From the NCBI GenBank assembly GCA_028023455.1, contig JAQFVV010006273.1, positions 994,001-1,058,000 of the forward strand: a stretch of DNA of 64,000 bases. The letters are read 5' to 3'. This document shows positions 49,452 to 60,113 of the stretch, one piece after another. The notes under the pieces are model-generated. The model did not search any database. It was not told the DNA's origin and was given only the letters and a program-made list of their open reading frames with translations. The stretch is from Epiperipatus broadwayi. Lineage: Eukaryota > Onychophora > Udeonychophora > Euonychophora > Peripatidae. A program made the translations under genes and the position numbers. Position 1 is the first letter of the stretch. Each line of letters starts with the position of its first letter.

Positions 49452-50048
49452 TAAAACAGGCAAATTTCTCTATACGTATTGCCACTCAATGCAAGCCAGA
49501 GTAATCAATGGATGCCAGAAGGTTTGTGCTTAAAATCCACATCTAGTGCCCACTTATCCAATATCCCCAGACTAATTTCTGGCTTGTGGCCTTCATCAGG
49601 TTCTGAGAGCACTGCACCTAGATTTAGAATTTATTGTGAAACCCTCCAGCAGCCATCTCACCAAAATGTATAGGTACTAAAGTGAGTTCAGACCTACATG
49701 ACTATATAAGCTAATGAGCTTGGATTGAAAATATGGTGTTTTCAATTTAAAACTCATAGTTTTGTTGTTAAGTAGAGATAAAAGGTAGCTGCTGGAGTGT
49801 TACATTAGATCCCAAGATCTAGGTGGTGCTCTCAGATCCAAGGCTTCTCACTGACGAAGGCCACAAGCCAAAAATTAGTTCTAAGGATATTGGATGAGTA
49901 GGCACTAGATGGAGATTTTATGCATAAAACTTCTGTCATCCATTGATTACTCTGGCTTGCATTGAGTGGCAATATGTAGAGAGATTTACCTATTTTAATA
50001 ACAGTTACAAGCAAGCATAAGAAATGATGATCATATGATGTTTATTGA
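49452..50048. mobile_element. Foldback element, family A, copy 1
   Basis: Inverted arms (about 49452-49660 and 49810-50000) share GCCACTCAATGCAAGCCAGA and GTAATCAATGGATGCCAGAA, AGTGCC.A.T.ATCCAATAT, and a hammerhead core. The right arm continues to 50048 with AACAGTTACAAGCAAGCATA, an end that other copies keep on both sides, so the left end is truncated. The plus-strand core (CACUGACGA, GGCC/GGCC-type helix II, CAAAAAU) has lost G12. The minus-strand core of the left arm (CUGAUGA...GAAAU) has lost three bases of helix I. Confidence 0.82.
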
Positions 50049-50220
50049 TATTTGTTTAACCTTAATTATGTGATTCCATATACATCAAATAAAATGATTA
50101 ATCATTCTAGTCTTCATTTATTAGATGTTTAAGAAATATGTCATATTTCTTTATGAATATTTCTAATCAATATTTTTTTAAAGTCAGAATTCCAATTAAT
50201 AGCTGGAAAAATGTTTTATT

Positions 50221-50674
50221 CTTATATATCATCATCATCAACCATTATCAATCCACTGTAGGATGAAAGTTTCTCCAAGTTCAATCCATCTTCTCTGAAC
50301 TTTAACTTCTCTTCTCCATATCACCCCTGCATACTTTCTTATTTCATTAATCCATCTCACATGTGGTCTCTTTTTGGGTCTTTTACAATCTCTTGGAACC
50401 CCATTTAAGATTACAATTGTCCATCTATTATCATCTCTTCTAGCAATATGTCCAGCTCAACTCCACTTCAGTCTTTTAATTTTTTCAATGAGATCAGTAA
50501 CACCTATTTGTTCTCTTACCCATATATTGCATTTTCAATTTCTTCTTGTTACTCCCAACATGCATCTCTCCATACTTCTTTGAGTGGTCTGAAGTCTCTA
50601 TATTGCTCTTCTATTAAGTAACCAAGTCTCAGATCCATAAGTAAGAACTGGTAAAACACATGATCCTTATATAT
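50221..50674 (-). mobile_element. 5'-truncated RTE with 9-bp target duplication
   Basis: CTTATATAT occurs at 50221-50229 and 50666-50674. Between them is the 3' end of the RTE on the minus strand, from the trinucleotide tail (CATCATCATCAACC at 50230) to about the codons for [13 protein letters not shown]. Nucleotide similarity to 28690-29120 is high and extends to the tail. 436 bp of element is present, a standard 5'-truncated LINE insertion from the same family as the inverted copy. Confidence 0.9.
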
Positions 50675-50907
50675 GTCAGAGGTAAATTTGATAAATTTTT
50701 CTACTTTGGAATTTTAAATTAAATCAGAAAAAAAAAAATCTCTGAATATGAGCTTGAATAAATTGTTAGGTAAAGAATATTTCGCATTCATAAATATAGA
50801 TATTTTTTTAGTTTCTATATTAGAATTTGAAATTAAATCAGAAATAGAGAATCTTTGAATATGAGCTTGAATAAATCATTAGTAAAAAATATTTACCATT
50901 AGTAAAT

Positions 50908-51806
50908 CTGAGGGAGGATCCAAAAAATAACTGGAATCATTCTCTGATAAGTGTACTAGTTATCATACATGATTCTACTATTACATACCTCTTGCAAGGA
51001 CTCTTTATCTGCTAAATGCCATTGCCGTGTAAAATTGTGATGCCACATAGAACATTTTTTTATAAAGTGTATTTCGCATATTTGTCAATTTTTGTAATGG
51101 CTGAAAAGTTGGAATAATGTGAAATTATATTTTCTTTTTAGAGAAAATGGCAGGTAAAATAGTTGTAATCCTTGAAACAGATTACAAGAAAGCTGTTCTG
51201 GAGAAAACAAAAGTTTATAAATGATTTAATAAGGTTGTCAAATTCTCCATGTCTCAAATAAGTGTGGTGAGTAATCCAACACCAATATAATACTATTTTT
51301 TATGCAAATGGCTTTTTTTTTTCCAAAATTAGCTTGTAACAATTCGACATTTTATCTACAAAATCTGAAACATTTGTGTGATGCAGTAAAATGTAAATAT
51401 TCCCTTTTGTGGCAAAGTGAGGAGTGCAAGCTTCACCATAACAATGCCTCTTCCAGCAGTCTTGAGTATGAAACAATTTTAATTAAACTTAGCATGACCC
51501 TGCTTATCTATGAGTCATATTCACCCAATCTCTAATCATGTGACTTTTTATTCTCTCAAATGGAAAAATGCCTCAAAACTTTTTTTTCTTTTGCAGACTT
51601 ACTAGTGGTGAAAAAAAAAAAATGACACCAGCGTTAAAAAGCTTCACTTGGTTTCTGGATTACTTCAAAAAATAAAAAACATGCTTAGACAGTTGTATTG
51701 TATTAAATGATCAGTACTTTGAAGATGATTAAATTTATAACACTTAAGAAAGATAAATAAACATTTTTTATTACAAAATTCCAGTTACTTTTGAATACCC
51801 CCTTGT
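50908..51806 (+). mobile_element. mariner-like DNA transposon, decayed
   Basis: Ends are inverted: left GAGGGAGGATCCAAAAAATA then ACTGGAAT (50910), right CCAGTTACTTTTGAATACCC then CCTTG (51805). Between them a plus-strand transposase can be traced with gaps. About 900 bp instead of the usual ~1.3 kb, so internal deletions have occurred. TA dinucleotides lie near both ends, but the precise duplication is unclear. Confidence 0.8.
51120..51680 (+). pseudogene. mariner transposase remnant
   Basis: Early part: AVLEKTKVYK followed by FNKVVKFSMSQISVV, resembling the N-terminal helix-turn-helix region of mariner transposases. Later part: LHHNNASS (family LHxDNAxxH; the catalytic Asp is Asn here), YSPNL and then SCDFLFSQMEKCLK across a stop (family PYSPDLAPCDFFLFPKLK). 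The last part encodes YFQKIKN just before the right end. The first catalytic Asp region is deleted. Inactive. Confidence 0.75.
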
Positions 51807-52879
51807 ATATGTATTTTTTTTTTTCTAAAGTGATATTTTATTTTAAACTCAAGGTAAATTACCATGTTTTTGTTACATAACATATAATACCACTTCACAG
51901 TTAATGGCAACATAGAAAACTATACCCATTATTATTAAAGAAACTCACTACTATATACATTAAACCTTTTGTAAATTCATAAATACATGAGTGACAATAT
52001 AGTATGAAACAAAAATTATAATATTTTATCAGCTTAGTTACATTTATTTATTCATATTTCATTATTTATTTAATAATATAAGTAATTTGATATTTATAAT
52101 CAAAATTAAAAAGAAATTTAAAAAATTATATTACAATGGTGACCAGAATCCCCATAGTTAATAAAGAATGATAAATATAATGATGCAAAAATTATTTTTT
52201 ATAATATTATTTTATTAACACAATGACATTTATTTATTTAATCATATTTCATTAATTCTTTTATTAATATAATTAATTAAATATTTATAATTAAAATTAA
52301 AAAGAAATTTAAAAATAATATTAAAATATCTGCAAGCAGTTCCACGATTATTTGTATCTAATTCAGTTTATTTAAAAAAATAAAAATAAACCATTATTAT
52401 TGTGAAGTATTAAAGCATGTACATTTTTGTTTCAAAAAAAAACTATTAGCAATTTATATATTACAAATTAAAAATAATCAATTTATAGACCTTGACAAAT
52501 TCTGCTTTACATTAATTATTACAGTGTTAGAATGAAAAAATAAAATATTTGTGGTGAACATATTCTAACAGTCATGTATATTAATATTTAAATAGAGGAT
52601 ATAATAAACACAGCTCACTATAAACATAGAGCACTGATGTATAAAGAACCATGTAGCAGCAAATATATCATGTGGAGTAATTCTTTTGTCACTGTGTTTT
52701 ATTGTGTGTAATTTGTTTTTAAATATGCTAGACTGTATTCTGGTATTATCGTTATATAGGACCATAAATCTGTACCACAGAGTATATAATATAAATGTGG
52801 TGCTTTTTATCTCTGTAAAGCAGACCTTTGGAAATGACTTAATGATAAAATAGATTGTTGTATTGTTTTCTAATGTATT
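51807..52879. other. AT-rich spacer, no gene recognised
   Basis: A region near 52020-52320 repeats CATTTATTTATT.AATCATAT, TCATTA and ATTAAAAAGAAATTTAAAA twice (about 52035-52125 and 52225-52315), an old short duplication. The minus-strand 126-codon ORF at 52565-52945 matches nothing I recognise. Confidence 0.5.
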
Positions 52880-53330
52880 TTTGTAATGCACACAAGCAAA
52901 ACTTTCCATACAGTAGCACTGCTCAGTGCTAGACAGAGTAGTCAATGGATGCAGAAAGATTTATGCATAAAATCCCTATCTAGTGCCTATTCATCCAATA
53001 TCCCCAGATTAGTTTCTAACTTGTGGCTTTCATTAGTGAGGAGCCTTGAATATGAGAGCACTGCATCTATATCTTGGGATCTAATGCAACCCTCCAGCAA
53101 TCATCTTTTACCTTATTAACTAACTATAAAGCTTTGAGTCCTAGGATCTAAGTGCAGGCTCATCAGTGATGAAAGTCACAAGCTAGAAACTAGTCTGGGA
53201 ATATTGAATGAGTAGGCATTAGAAAGAGATTTTATGCACAAATCTTTCTGCATACACTGATTACTCTAGCTTGCACTGAGTGGTACTACTGTATGGAGAG
53301 TTTTGTCTCTGTGTAAAGAGCTTATGTAAG
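52880..53330. mobile_element. Foldback element, family A, copy 2
   Basis: Inverted arms about 52900-53070 and 53150-53310. Left arm on minus has CACUAAUGA...GAAAC (G5 to A). Right arm on plus has GUGAUGA, helix II, GAAACUAGUC, with C3 changed to G. Both hammerhead cores are therefore damaged, but by different mutations, so each arm decayed independently after the pair was formed. Confidence 0.82.
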
Positions 53331-53642
53331 CATAAAGAATGGTGATTGTGTGATATTTTTGTAATGTATAATCAAGCATCTTGCAGGTTAATACACTCAA
53401 AATATTTTTGATCAGATTCTCTGTGACACAGTTCACATATAGTTCACCTCCTGGTAAGATTTATTTTATATATAAATAAATATAAGGTAGAAAAAGACTT
53501 TACTTTGAGCATCAAACCAAAACATTCAAATATTCTTATTAGTTGCTTTTTATTAATGTCAGGTATTGGAGAGTCTGCATCTTCATTTATATTTGAATAT
53601 AAGTATATGAGTTTTCTAATGGTATCATTTGCCTTGTAGGAA

Positions 53643-53858
53643 AATTATTTTAGTATTGGTCATTATGTCAATTAGTGCTAGAATTGAACGTATTTTGTAT
53701 ATGGAAAGTTTATCTGTCATTATTATATCAGTGTTGCTTCAAAATATGAGAATTATTTTAGTATTGGTCAATATGTCAATTAGTGCTAGAATTGAACGTA
53801 TTTTGTATATGGAAAGTTTATCTCTCATTATTATATCAGTGTTGTTTCAAAATATGAG
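53643..53858 (+). repeat. Tandem duplication, 108 bp x 2
   Basis: Units at 53643 and 53751 differ at three or so positions. The unit length is a multiple of three, so an ORF (53629-53916) runs through both and looks like a repeated hydrophobic peptide. There is no other sign of coding. Confidence 0.93.
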
Positions 53859-56800
53859 AATAATGTTGCAATGGATGATAAAAAGATTGCTTTTGAATTT
53901 TATATACATTAATTGAATGTAATTGTAAGCCATTCTAAGTAGTATGCAGTTGTAATTTCCTGATTGAAATGGTGATATTTTTTTCCCCCACAGAAACTTT
54001 GATATTAATGATTTTATAAAGATTATGATTGGTAAATAGCATGTGATCTCTGTGATGATAATTATGTTTATGAAAGCAATTTTAAAATAAAATGAGAGAC
54101 GTGTTTTTAGAGAATGATACAGTGCATTCTTTTGCACACAAAAGTTTATCTTGTATTTGTTTTCACATAGCCATATTTCTCAAGTGGAATAGGAATCCTA
54201 AATATATTGTCGATTTGCCCTGGAATATATTTAGATATATTTTACTTGTGAATATGCATTACATACCTAGGTTGAATTCAAGTTTATGGATGCTTTTAAA
54301 TTCTATCATGATTTTAATTAATGTAAGAATTTGTTTTCTTGTTGTTAGAAAAATTGATATTATACATCTATGCTATACAAGCTATACCATGACTCAATAT
54401 GGTATGGAGATGCCTGGAGGATCTTTGAATGATCATTAATTACAGAGTGTTACAAAATACTTATAAAAATGAACGTTTATTAAATTTTAAAAAAGCATCT
54501 TTTATTTGACAACTCATATTACTATTTAAAATAAGAGACATCCTAAAATTAAGAATTTTATAATAAATAAAGTTAATGTTGTTTTTGATACACTTTTATT
54601 CCAGATAGCAAGAACAATTGCTTACCCAAAATACTATTTTGCTTAATACGGAGTGAGAGAATATTTCCTGAAATATAATTCATTACATTAAAATAAAACA
54701 TAAAGAAAAATAAATTAACTAATCACAATGTACACTTTAAAATTAAAAAAGAAAACACAATACACATTTTTAAATTTATTTTTTATGCACTTCATGTTCT
54801 ACCATCGAAGTACTTTTATTTCTATAATATTTAACCAATAAAAGTTTGAATATTTTTTGCAGTAATGTTAATTTTTGTTTTTAAACATTTTATGAATTTA
54901 TTTATTTTACATAAACGCAGTGAAACTAAATAAAAATTTCATAAAAAAATATAATGTATATTGATTGCTGAAATTTTAATAAGATAAATGATTAAAGCTT
55001 TTTTACAATATTGTAAAAGAGTTTTTTTTTATGCTTACAATAAAAGCTGACAATAACATTAATGTTGAAAACAAATTATGAATTATTGATTATTTAGCAA
55101 AAAAAAACTTACATTTAGTAATCTTTGATCATGTAAATCTTAACTATTAACAGCATAGTACAGTTATATAAAATCATATTTTTACAATTTTCCTCTCAAA
55201 ATAATTTACAATTACAATTTTAATCCATAATATTGATTAACTGAATATATTTTAATTAATGTACATATTTTAAAATTTAATATCAATTTACTCTCTTGTT
55301 GTACATGATCAAAATGTTTTTGATTACTGTACTGAATAAAACTGACATTTTCTTTTTGGCTTTTGTAATGATAAAAATAAACATGGATGTCATAAACGAA
55401 AATAGTCTTACATGGTCACTACATTAATCATATTTCAATTATAGAATTGAGACCAATATTCTATATAATGAATTAAAATTGTACTGAACTATACATTTAT
55501 ATATCAATGTCACCATTTTATTTTCAATTGATATAGCTTTAATGAAGTTACTATTATAGAACATCATCAAACTTACAAAATGATCATCATTTGGAAAAAA
55601 AAATATTTTTAATGAAAAAGTTTCAATTTTTTTTTAAGATTATAAACCAAATAATGGCTACAATAAAATGATGATTGTTATGGTAAATCCTTGTATCTTA
55701 ACCAGAATGTGTATATATTGTACCATTTACATTTATATGGTACAAGTATATGGCATTCGATAATATTTAAAAAGCTAAAAAAAAAAAAAAAAGGAAATTT
55801 AAAAATCGTCAATGGACATAATTTAGTTGTTTTTTTTTAATTAGTAAGTGTGATTTTTTTTTTTTTCAAAGCGAGCAATTAAAGTTATTCATGATTAAAA
55901 TTATCTACTTTATTAAAGTTAGAATTTGAAAATGTGCAAGTGTATACAGTTTACTTATCTAGATAAAAAGAAATTATAAACACAAGAGATTAAAATCAGA
56001 GTAAAAACCTTTTAGGAGATAATTAAAGATGGTGGAAATAATTTATAAAAAAAAAGATTTAGTAACTAAAAAATAATAATAAATGTACATGATTATCAAC
56101 TTGTATTCGGATAACAAAAACAAAAAAGATATGTATATGTGCAGAAATCTAAAACTGATCAGAGAATAAAAAAAGCAAATAACTTGGAGCATGGTCTTGT
56201 CTTGTTTTGTGCTGGCAGTTTTCCATATGCCCTGGATGAAGGGACAAGGGGCTAATCACAGTTGTATTGTTCTCACAATGATGGGTAGATGCTTCTATCC
56301 AGGATTATTCATATTACTGAACTAAGTCTTCATGCAGGAGTGAAAACCGTGCAGACATCTTTCATCATGAAGACGTCATTCAAAAAAGCCTTAGAGTCCA
56401 GTCTTAAAGTGGACCAGGAATATAAAATGTTGACAGAAATCAAAGATAACTTACCAATGAGCTCTTACAATCCAAGAATTACATATATGCTACAACAATC
56501 TATAATCTATGTAAATCCACATAGCTTACCAGAAAGCTATTATTCATACCCTAACTTATGTCTAATTAAATGTTTGCAAACTTAAATTTAACCTTAAACT
56601 TTATCTAAGAATTTCAACATTGATAAAGAGATATCCATATTTTTTCCATAAATTATTAGAAGAAAATTGTAACAAGAACTTTTAATTATTCGATTAGCAT
56701 TATTATCTGGATGGGTATGTGTGTTTCCAGTTTCATTAATAATTTATCATTTAAATATTTTAATGTTATAGTAAAATATTTATCTTTAATATCAACTTTT

Positions 56801-56940
56801 CATTGTATGTTATTAATTTTAGTTTATTAGATTTAACTGTTGCAAAAGATTATTTTAAGAAATGTAGAATTATCTTTGCCAATATGCTTGTTTAATAGTT
56901 AACCTGGGAAAATTTCTTTAAAAAATATTAAATTTAGTTA
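53859..56940. other. AT-rich spacer, no gene recognised
   Basis: ORFs at 54092-54439 (115 codons) and 56289-56585 (98 codons, plus strand) are open but match no family I know. The second lies in a patch slightly less AT-rich than its surroundings, and cannot be excluded as an exon or an unknown repeat. Confidence 0.45.
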
Positions 56941-56945
56941 TTTAC

Positions 56946-57147
56946 TGCGAATCTGCTCGATGAACATTAGTGAATCTTATAGACTCTGACACTCTTATAA
57001 ATAAATTAAAACTAACTCCGTCAGCAATTTGAGCTGCAAGAACATGAACGAAAGGAAGATTCTTCTTTTTCATAGTTTGATTAACTAGCACTTTATAGTA
57101 CACAATATAAGGCCTAAATCTATCCATGAACATTACAATATATTCTA
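56946..57147 (-). CDS. Possible isolated coding exon or gene fragment, unknown
   Basis: The minus-strand frame reads VEYIVMFMDRFRPYIVYYKV then LVNQTMKKK, with LPFVHVLAAQIADGVSFNLF later. The composition is balanced and protein-like, unlike the low-complexity ORFs around it. A possible acceptor AG lies at 57145-57149 after a pyrimidine-poor stretch, and a donor-like GTAAAT follows at 56945-56940. The stop TAA at 56944-56942 falls inside that donor. I do not recognise the family. It might be a true exon of a gene extending outside the window, a fragment of an unrecognised mobile element, or chance. Confidence 0.3.
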
Positions 57148-57330
57148 CTAATAAATGAAAGATAATCTTGAAAGATTATCCTTCATTCTTTTTTTTTAAA
57201 TAGATAATGTCAAATTAAAAAAAGAAAGCTATCTTATCCCTTTTTTGTATTGTTATTATTTAAATTACTTTTTCACAAATAAGTAAATTAATACACTGCA
57301 CAAGCTTACACACACCTGCACATATATAAT

Positions 57331-58057
57331 GTAATATATAAGGCATTCGAACTCAGACTTTCACACGACCCTCAGCTCTCCATGCCATTTCATATTGCTG
57401 ACCCACCTGATCATACACATGTTGAAAAGATAATATATATATTTCATGCTAAACCAACAATCATCAGTTGATCCAGATTACTATATCCACACATATATAC
57501 AATCAGTGCTCAGCATTATATTAAGATAACTAATCTTCATACTTTAATGGACAGGCTTCAAACTATTCCAACCCACAAATCTTCAGCCATCAATTCCATT
57601 GAAAATCTGATGATGAAACATTCAAAGCCCTCATCAGTACCAAGGTTGTCATCCTACCCATGTTAAGCATTTAGTCATTCTGAGCCCTCATGTGATGGAG
57701 AATAATCCACTTACATACATATGCGAGGGATGGGCAGACTTTTAATACACTATGTTTTTAACTTTGGCACTGTGAGAGCTTTGAATGTTCCATCATCAGA
57801 TTTTAAATGGAATGGATGGCTGAAGAGTTGTGGCTTGGAGTAGTTTGAAGCCTGTCCATTAAAGTATGAAGATTAGCTATCTTAATATAAAGCTGAGCAC
57901 TGATTGTATATACGTGTGGAGATAGTAATCTGGACCAACTGATGATTGCTAGTTTAGCATGAAATACTTGTGAATGATCAGGTGGGTCAGCAATATGAGA
58001 TGGCATGGAGAGCTGAGGGTCATGTGAAAGTCTGAGTTCAAATCCCTTATATATTAC
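57331..58057. mobile_element. Foldback element, family C
   Basis: Arms of ~280 bp around a centre at 57694. Ends are GTAATATATAAGG and CTTATATATTAC. Shared blocks include CGAACTCAGACTTTCAC, GACCCTCAGCTCTCCATGCC, ACCCACCTGATCAT, GGACAGGCTTCAAACTA, and AGCCATC.ATTCCATT. Each arm carries CAACUGAUGA, a stem-loop and AUGAAAU. On plus the core is at 57939-57964 with helix II UGCUA/UAGCA. Both cores have intact CUGAUGA and GAAA, but helix I does not pair well and the cleavage position reads G. Confidence 0.82.
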
Positions 58058-58239
58058 AAATAATTAAAAAAAAAAAACTTTATCTCCCTCACCATTTTTT
58101 TAAATAGTATGATAAAAAAATAAAATTGTTATAAACATTTTTACACACTTTTTGTATACATATATTAAATATTGTAAATTTCTTTTTAGCACAAATTCTA
58201 CATATAGATGTCAATTAGTTTATAAATACAAAAATGTCA

Positions 58240-58325
58240 AGCGTTGATGGCCTAGTGGTTATCATAGCTGCCTTCCAAGCAATAAATTATCTGCTTTGGA
58301 AATAGAACTTAGAAATACATATCTA
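58240..58325 (+). mobile_element. Degenerate tRNA-derived SINE fragment
   Basis: GCGTTGATGGCCTAGTGGTT begins like a tRNA, with the A box TGGCCTAGTGG intact at about 58247. The expected B box is only GGAAATAGAACTT. No flanking duplication was found. Pol III transcription is unlikely. Confidence 0.5.
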
Positions 58326-58727
58326 CCTCAAGAAATTGTGCAAAAAAATCATTAAAAATACATGAAGTTTTGCAAAAAATCATTAAGTGATAATGTTATG
58401 TAACACATTAAATCAGGGATTTTTAAATCCTATATATGTGTCTTTCGTGTTATTTTTTTTTCTCATTTTATCCAACTTCAATGAAATGCTATTGGAATTT
58501 CAAAAACATGCTATATACATATATTGTATGGAAAGAAGTGATAGAAATAAATATTTTTCCATAAGATCTACCACAAGGGTGGATGTAAGGGAGTTAAGTG
58601 AGTTCCAGGAGATTAGGTGCTGAAAGCTATGAGAAGACCATATCCCCCTAATATTTATATAAAAAACAAATATGAAAATATTAATGAATACTCTTACCAT
58701 AAAATTCTTTAATATTAAATATTGGTT

Positions 58728-58980
58728 AAAATGATAAATATTGAAATCTTGTACAAAAGTATATATAAATAAAATAAAATGTATATTATAGAATTAATAT
58801 TTTAATAAAAAATAATAATGAAGGTCACAGTGAAAATATATTTATAAAACTATAACAAATACCACAAAAATACTTTAAATTAATCACTTAACCTTCTTCA
58901 GCTGTCATTGAAATTAAAATACAGCAGAAGTAAACATCATCAACTCATATCCAAGATTATCAAATTTTAACTTAGTAGAT
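58728..58980 (+). repeat. 253-bp direct repeat, copy 1
   Basis: Base-for-base identical to 59291-59543 by eye. It flanks the segment with the intact hammerhead. Sequence begins AAAATGATAAATATTGAAAT and ends AACTTAGTAGAT. Confidence 0.97.
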
Positions 58981-59290
58981 GTAGATGTCTAAAAGTTTCA
59001 GATCTTCTAACAATTAACTTTTAGATAAATGCTTTGCTTGAGTTGGTTTTTTAAATCTAATGTCCCAACTCCTCACTGAAGAGACCCATAGGTCGAAACC
59101 AGTCTGGGGATGGGGACAATCCAAGATAAAAATGATTTGAATGTCTTCTCTTGTAGTAGCATTTATCATAAATAAATAACTAAAAAAAAGCTTGTTTAGA
59201 GCTATTAGCACGCTCTTAATTTTACATATTTGTAAGTGCAAGCTATATATAAGTCATGTGACATCTGACTTGTTATTATTACTATTTATG
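58981..59290 (+). mobile_element. Hammerhead family B unit between 253-bp repeats
   Basis: A ~310 bp segment holding the hammerhead at 59062-59117 and the family B tail (AGCTTGTTTAGAGCTATTAG at 59188, then GTAAGTGCAAGC, GTCATGTGACATCTGACTTG). It aligns with 33380-33560 and the second half of 33103-33250. With the flanking repeats it forms A-B-A, a unit-and-a-half tandem of period 563. Confidence 0.75.
59062..59117 (+). ncRNA. Type I hammerhead ribozyme (family B), core intact
   Basis: Self-cleaving RNA motif. Outer helix I: GUCCC (59062-59066) pairs with GGGAC (59113-59117). Inner helix I: UCCUCA (59070-59075) pairs with UGGGGA (59105-59110), with one G-U. Core CUGAAGA at 59076-59082. Helix II: GACC/GGUC (59083-59086, 59091-59094), loop CAUA. 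Core GAA with A15 at 59095-59098. Stem III is only AC/GU around CA (59098-59103). Cleavage C at 59104. Every universally conserved base is present. The very short stem III is typical of Penelope-associated hammerheads, which are reported to act as dimers. Not tested. Confidence 0.85.
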
Positions 59291-59543
59291 AAAATGATAA
59301 ATATTGAAATCTTGTACAAAAGTATATATAAATAAAATAAAATGTATATTATAGAATTAATATTTTAATAAAAAATAATAATGAAGGTCACAGTGAAAAT
59401 ATATTTATAAAACTATAACAAATACCACAAAAATACTTTAAATTAATCACTTAACCTTCTTCAGCTGTCATTGAAATTAAAATACAGCAGAAGTAAACAT
59501 CATCAACTCATATCCAAGATTATCAAATTTTAACTTAGTAGAT
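59291..59543 (+). repeat. 253-bp direct repeat, copy 2
   Basis: Identical to 58728-58980. It lies between the family B unit and the GIY-YIG fragment. Confidence 0.97.
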
Positions 59544-59647
59544 TTTTATTTATGAAAATTGCCTCCTTTTTTTCTTCTATTATGGTTTCTCTCCTCATGA
59601 AGAATCTTGGTATTTTCAAGATCAAACATAAAAATACACTTATATGT

Positions 59648-59887
59648 TTATCCATGATCAAAGAAAACAGAAGCTGTTACTAAATTATTATTACTCTTAT
59701 TTTTTATACTTTTATATAATAACTGATGGTCCTTTAATCTTTTTTCAAGACTACATCTTGATTCACCTATATATAAAGCTAAAACTTGATAAATAATATT
59801 ACTTTTTTGTTTCAAAGGTTTGATATTATATATATAATTTGAATGATTAGAAATTTGGAAGAATGAGAACCAGAACAGATTTACCAT
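59648..59887 (-). pseudogene. Penelope-like GIY-YIG endonuclease fragment
   Basis: A short minus-strand ORF reads SNIIYQVLALYIGESRCSLE then KRLKDHQ. YIGES-x-x-SLExRLxDH is the GIY-YIG core with the catalytic Arg and following His, in the form used by Penelope-like elements. NNLVTASVFFDHG may be the degraded S-A-L-A-x-H segment. No RT was found upstream (59890-60110). It is on the strand opposite to the hammerhead 530 bp away, so one of the two was inverted or they come from different copies. Confidence 0.68.
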
Positions 59888-60113
59888 GACAATCCAATTT
59901 TGAATCAGTTAATCAATTTGATATTTTTTATCTTTATTCATTGAGGATCAATCCAGGAAACTTTTATTCTACATTCTGTCACAATAATACTATGCTAAAT
60001 TGCTAATACATATATATGTAATGATATTTTTATTCGATATCTGTATTTCATTGAAGTTATAAACATAATCTTGTAATTAATTAATAACTACAGTAACATA
60101 AATATATATATAT
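59888..60113. other. AT-rich spacer
   Basis: No feature recognised; TA microsatellite next to the LTR start. Confidence 0.5.

Noticed and set aside
57595-57615. CUGAUGAUGAAAC inside the family C foldback
   Set aside because: No helix II can form between CUGAUGA and GAAA; the family's real core lies elsewhere in the arm.
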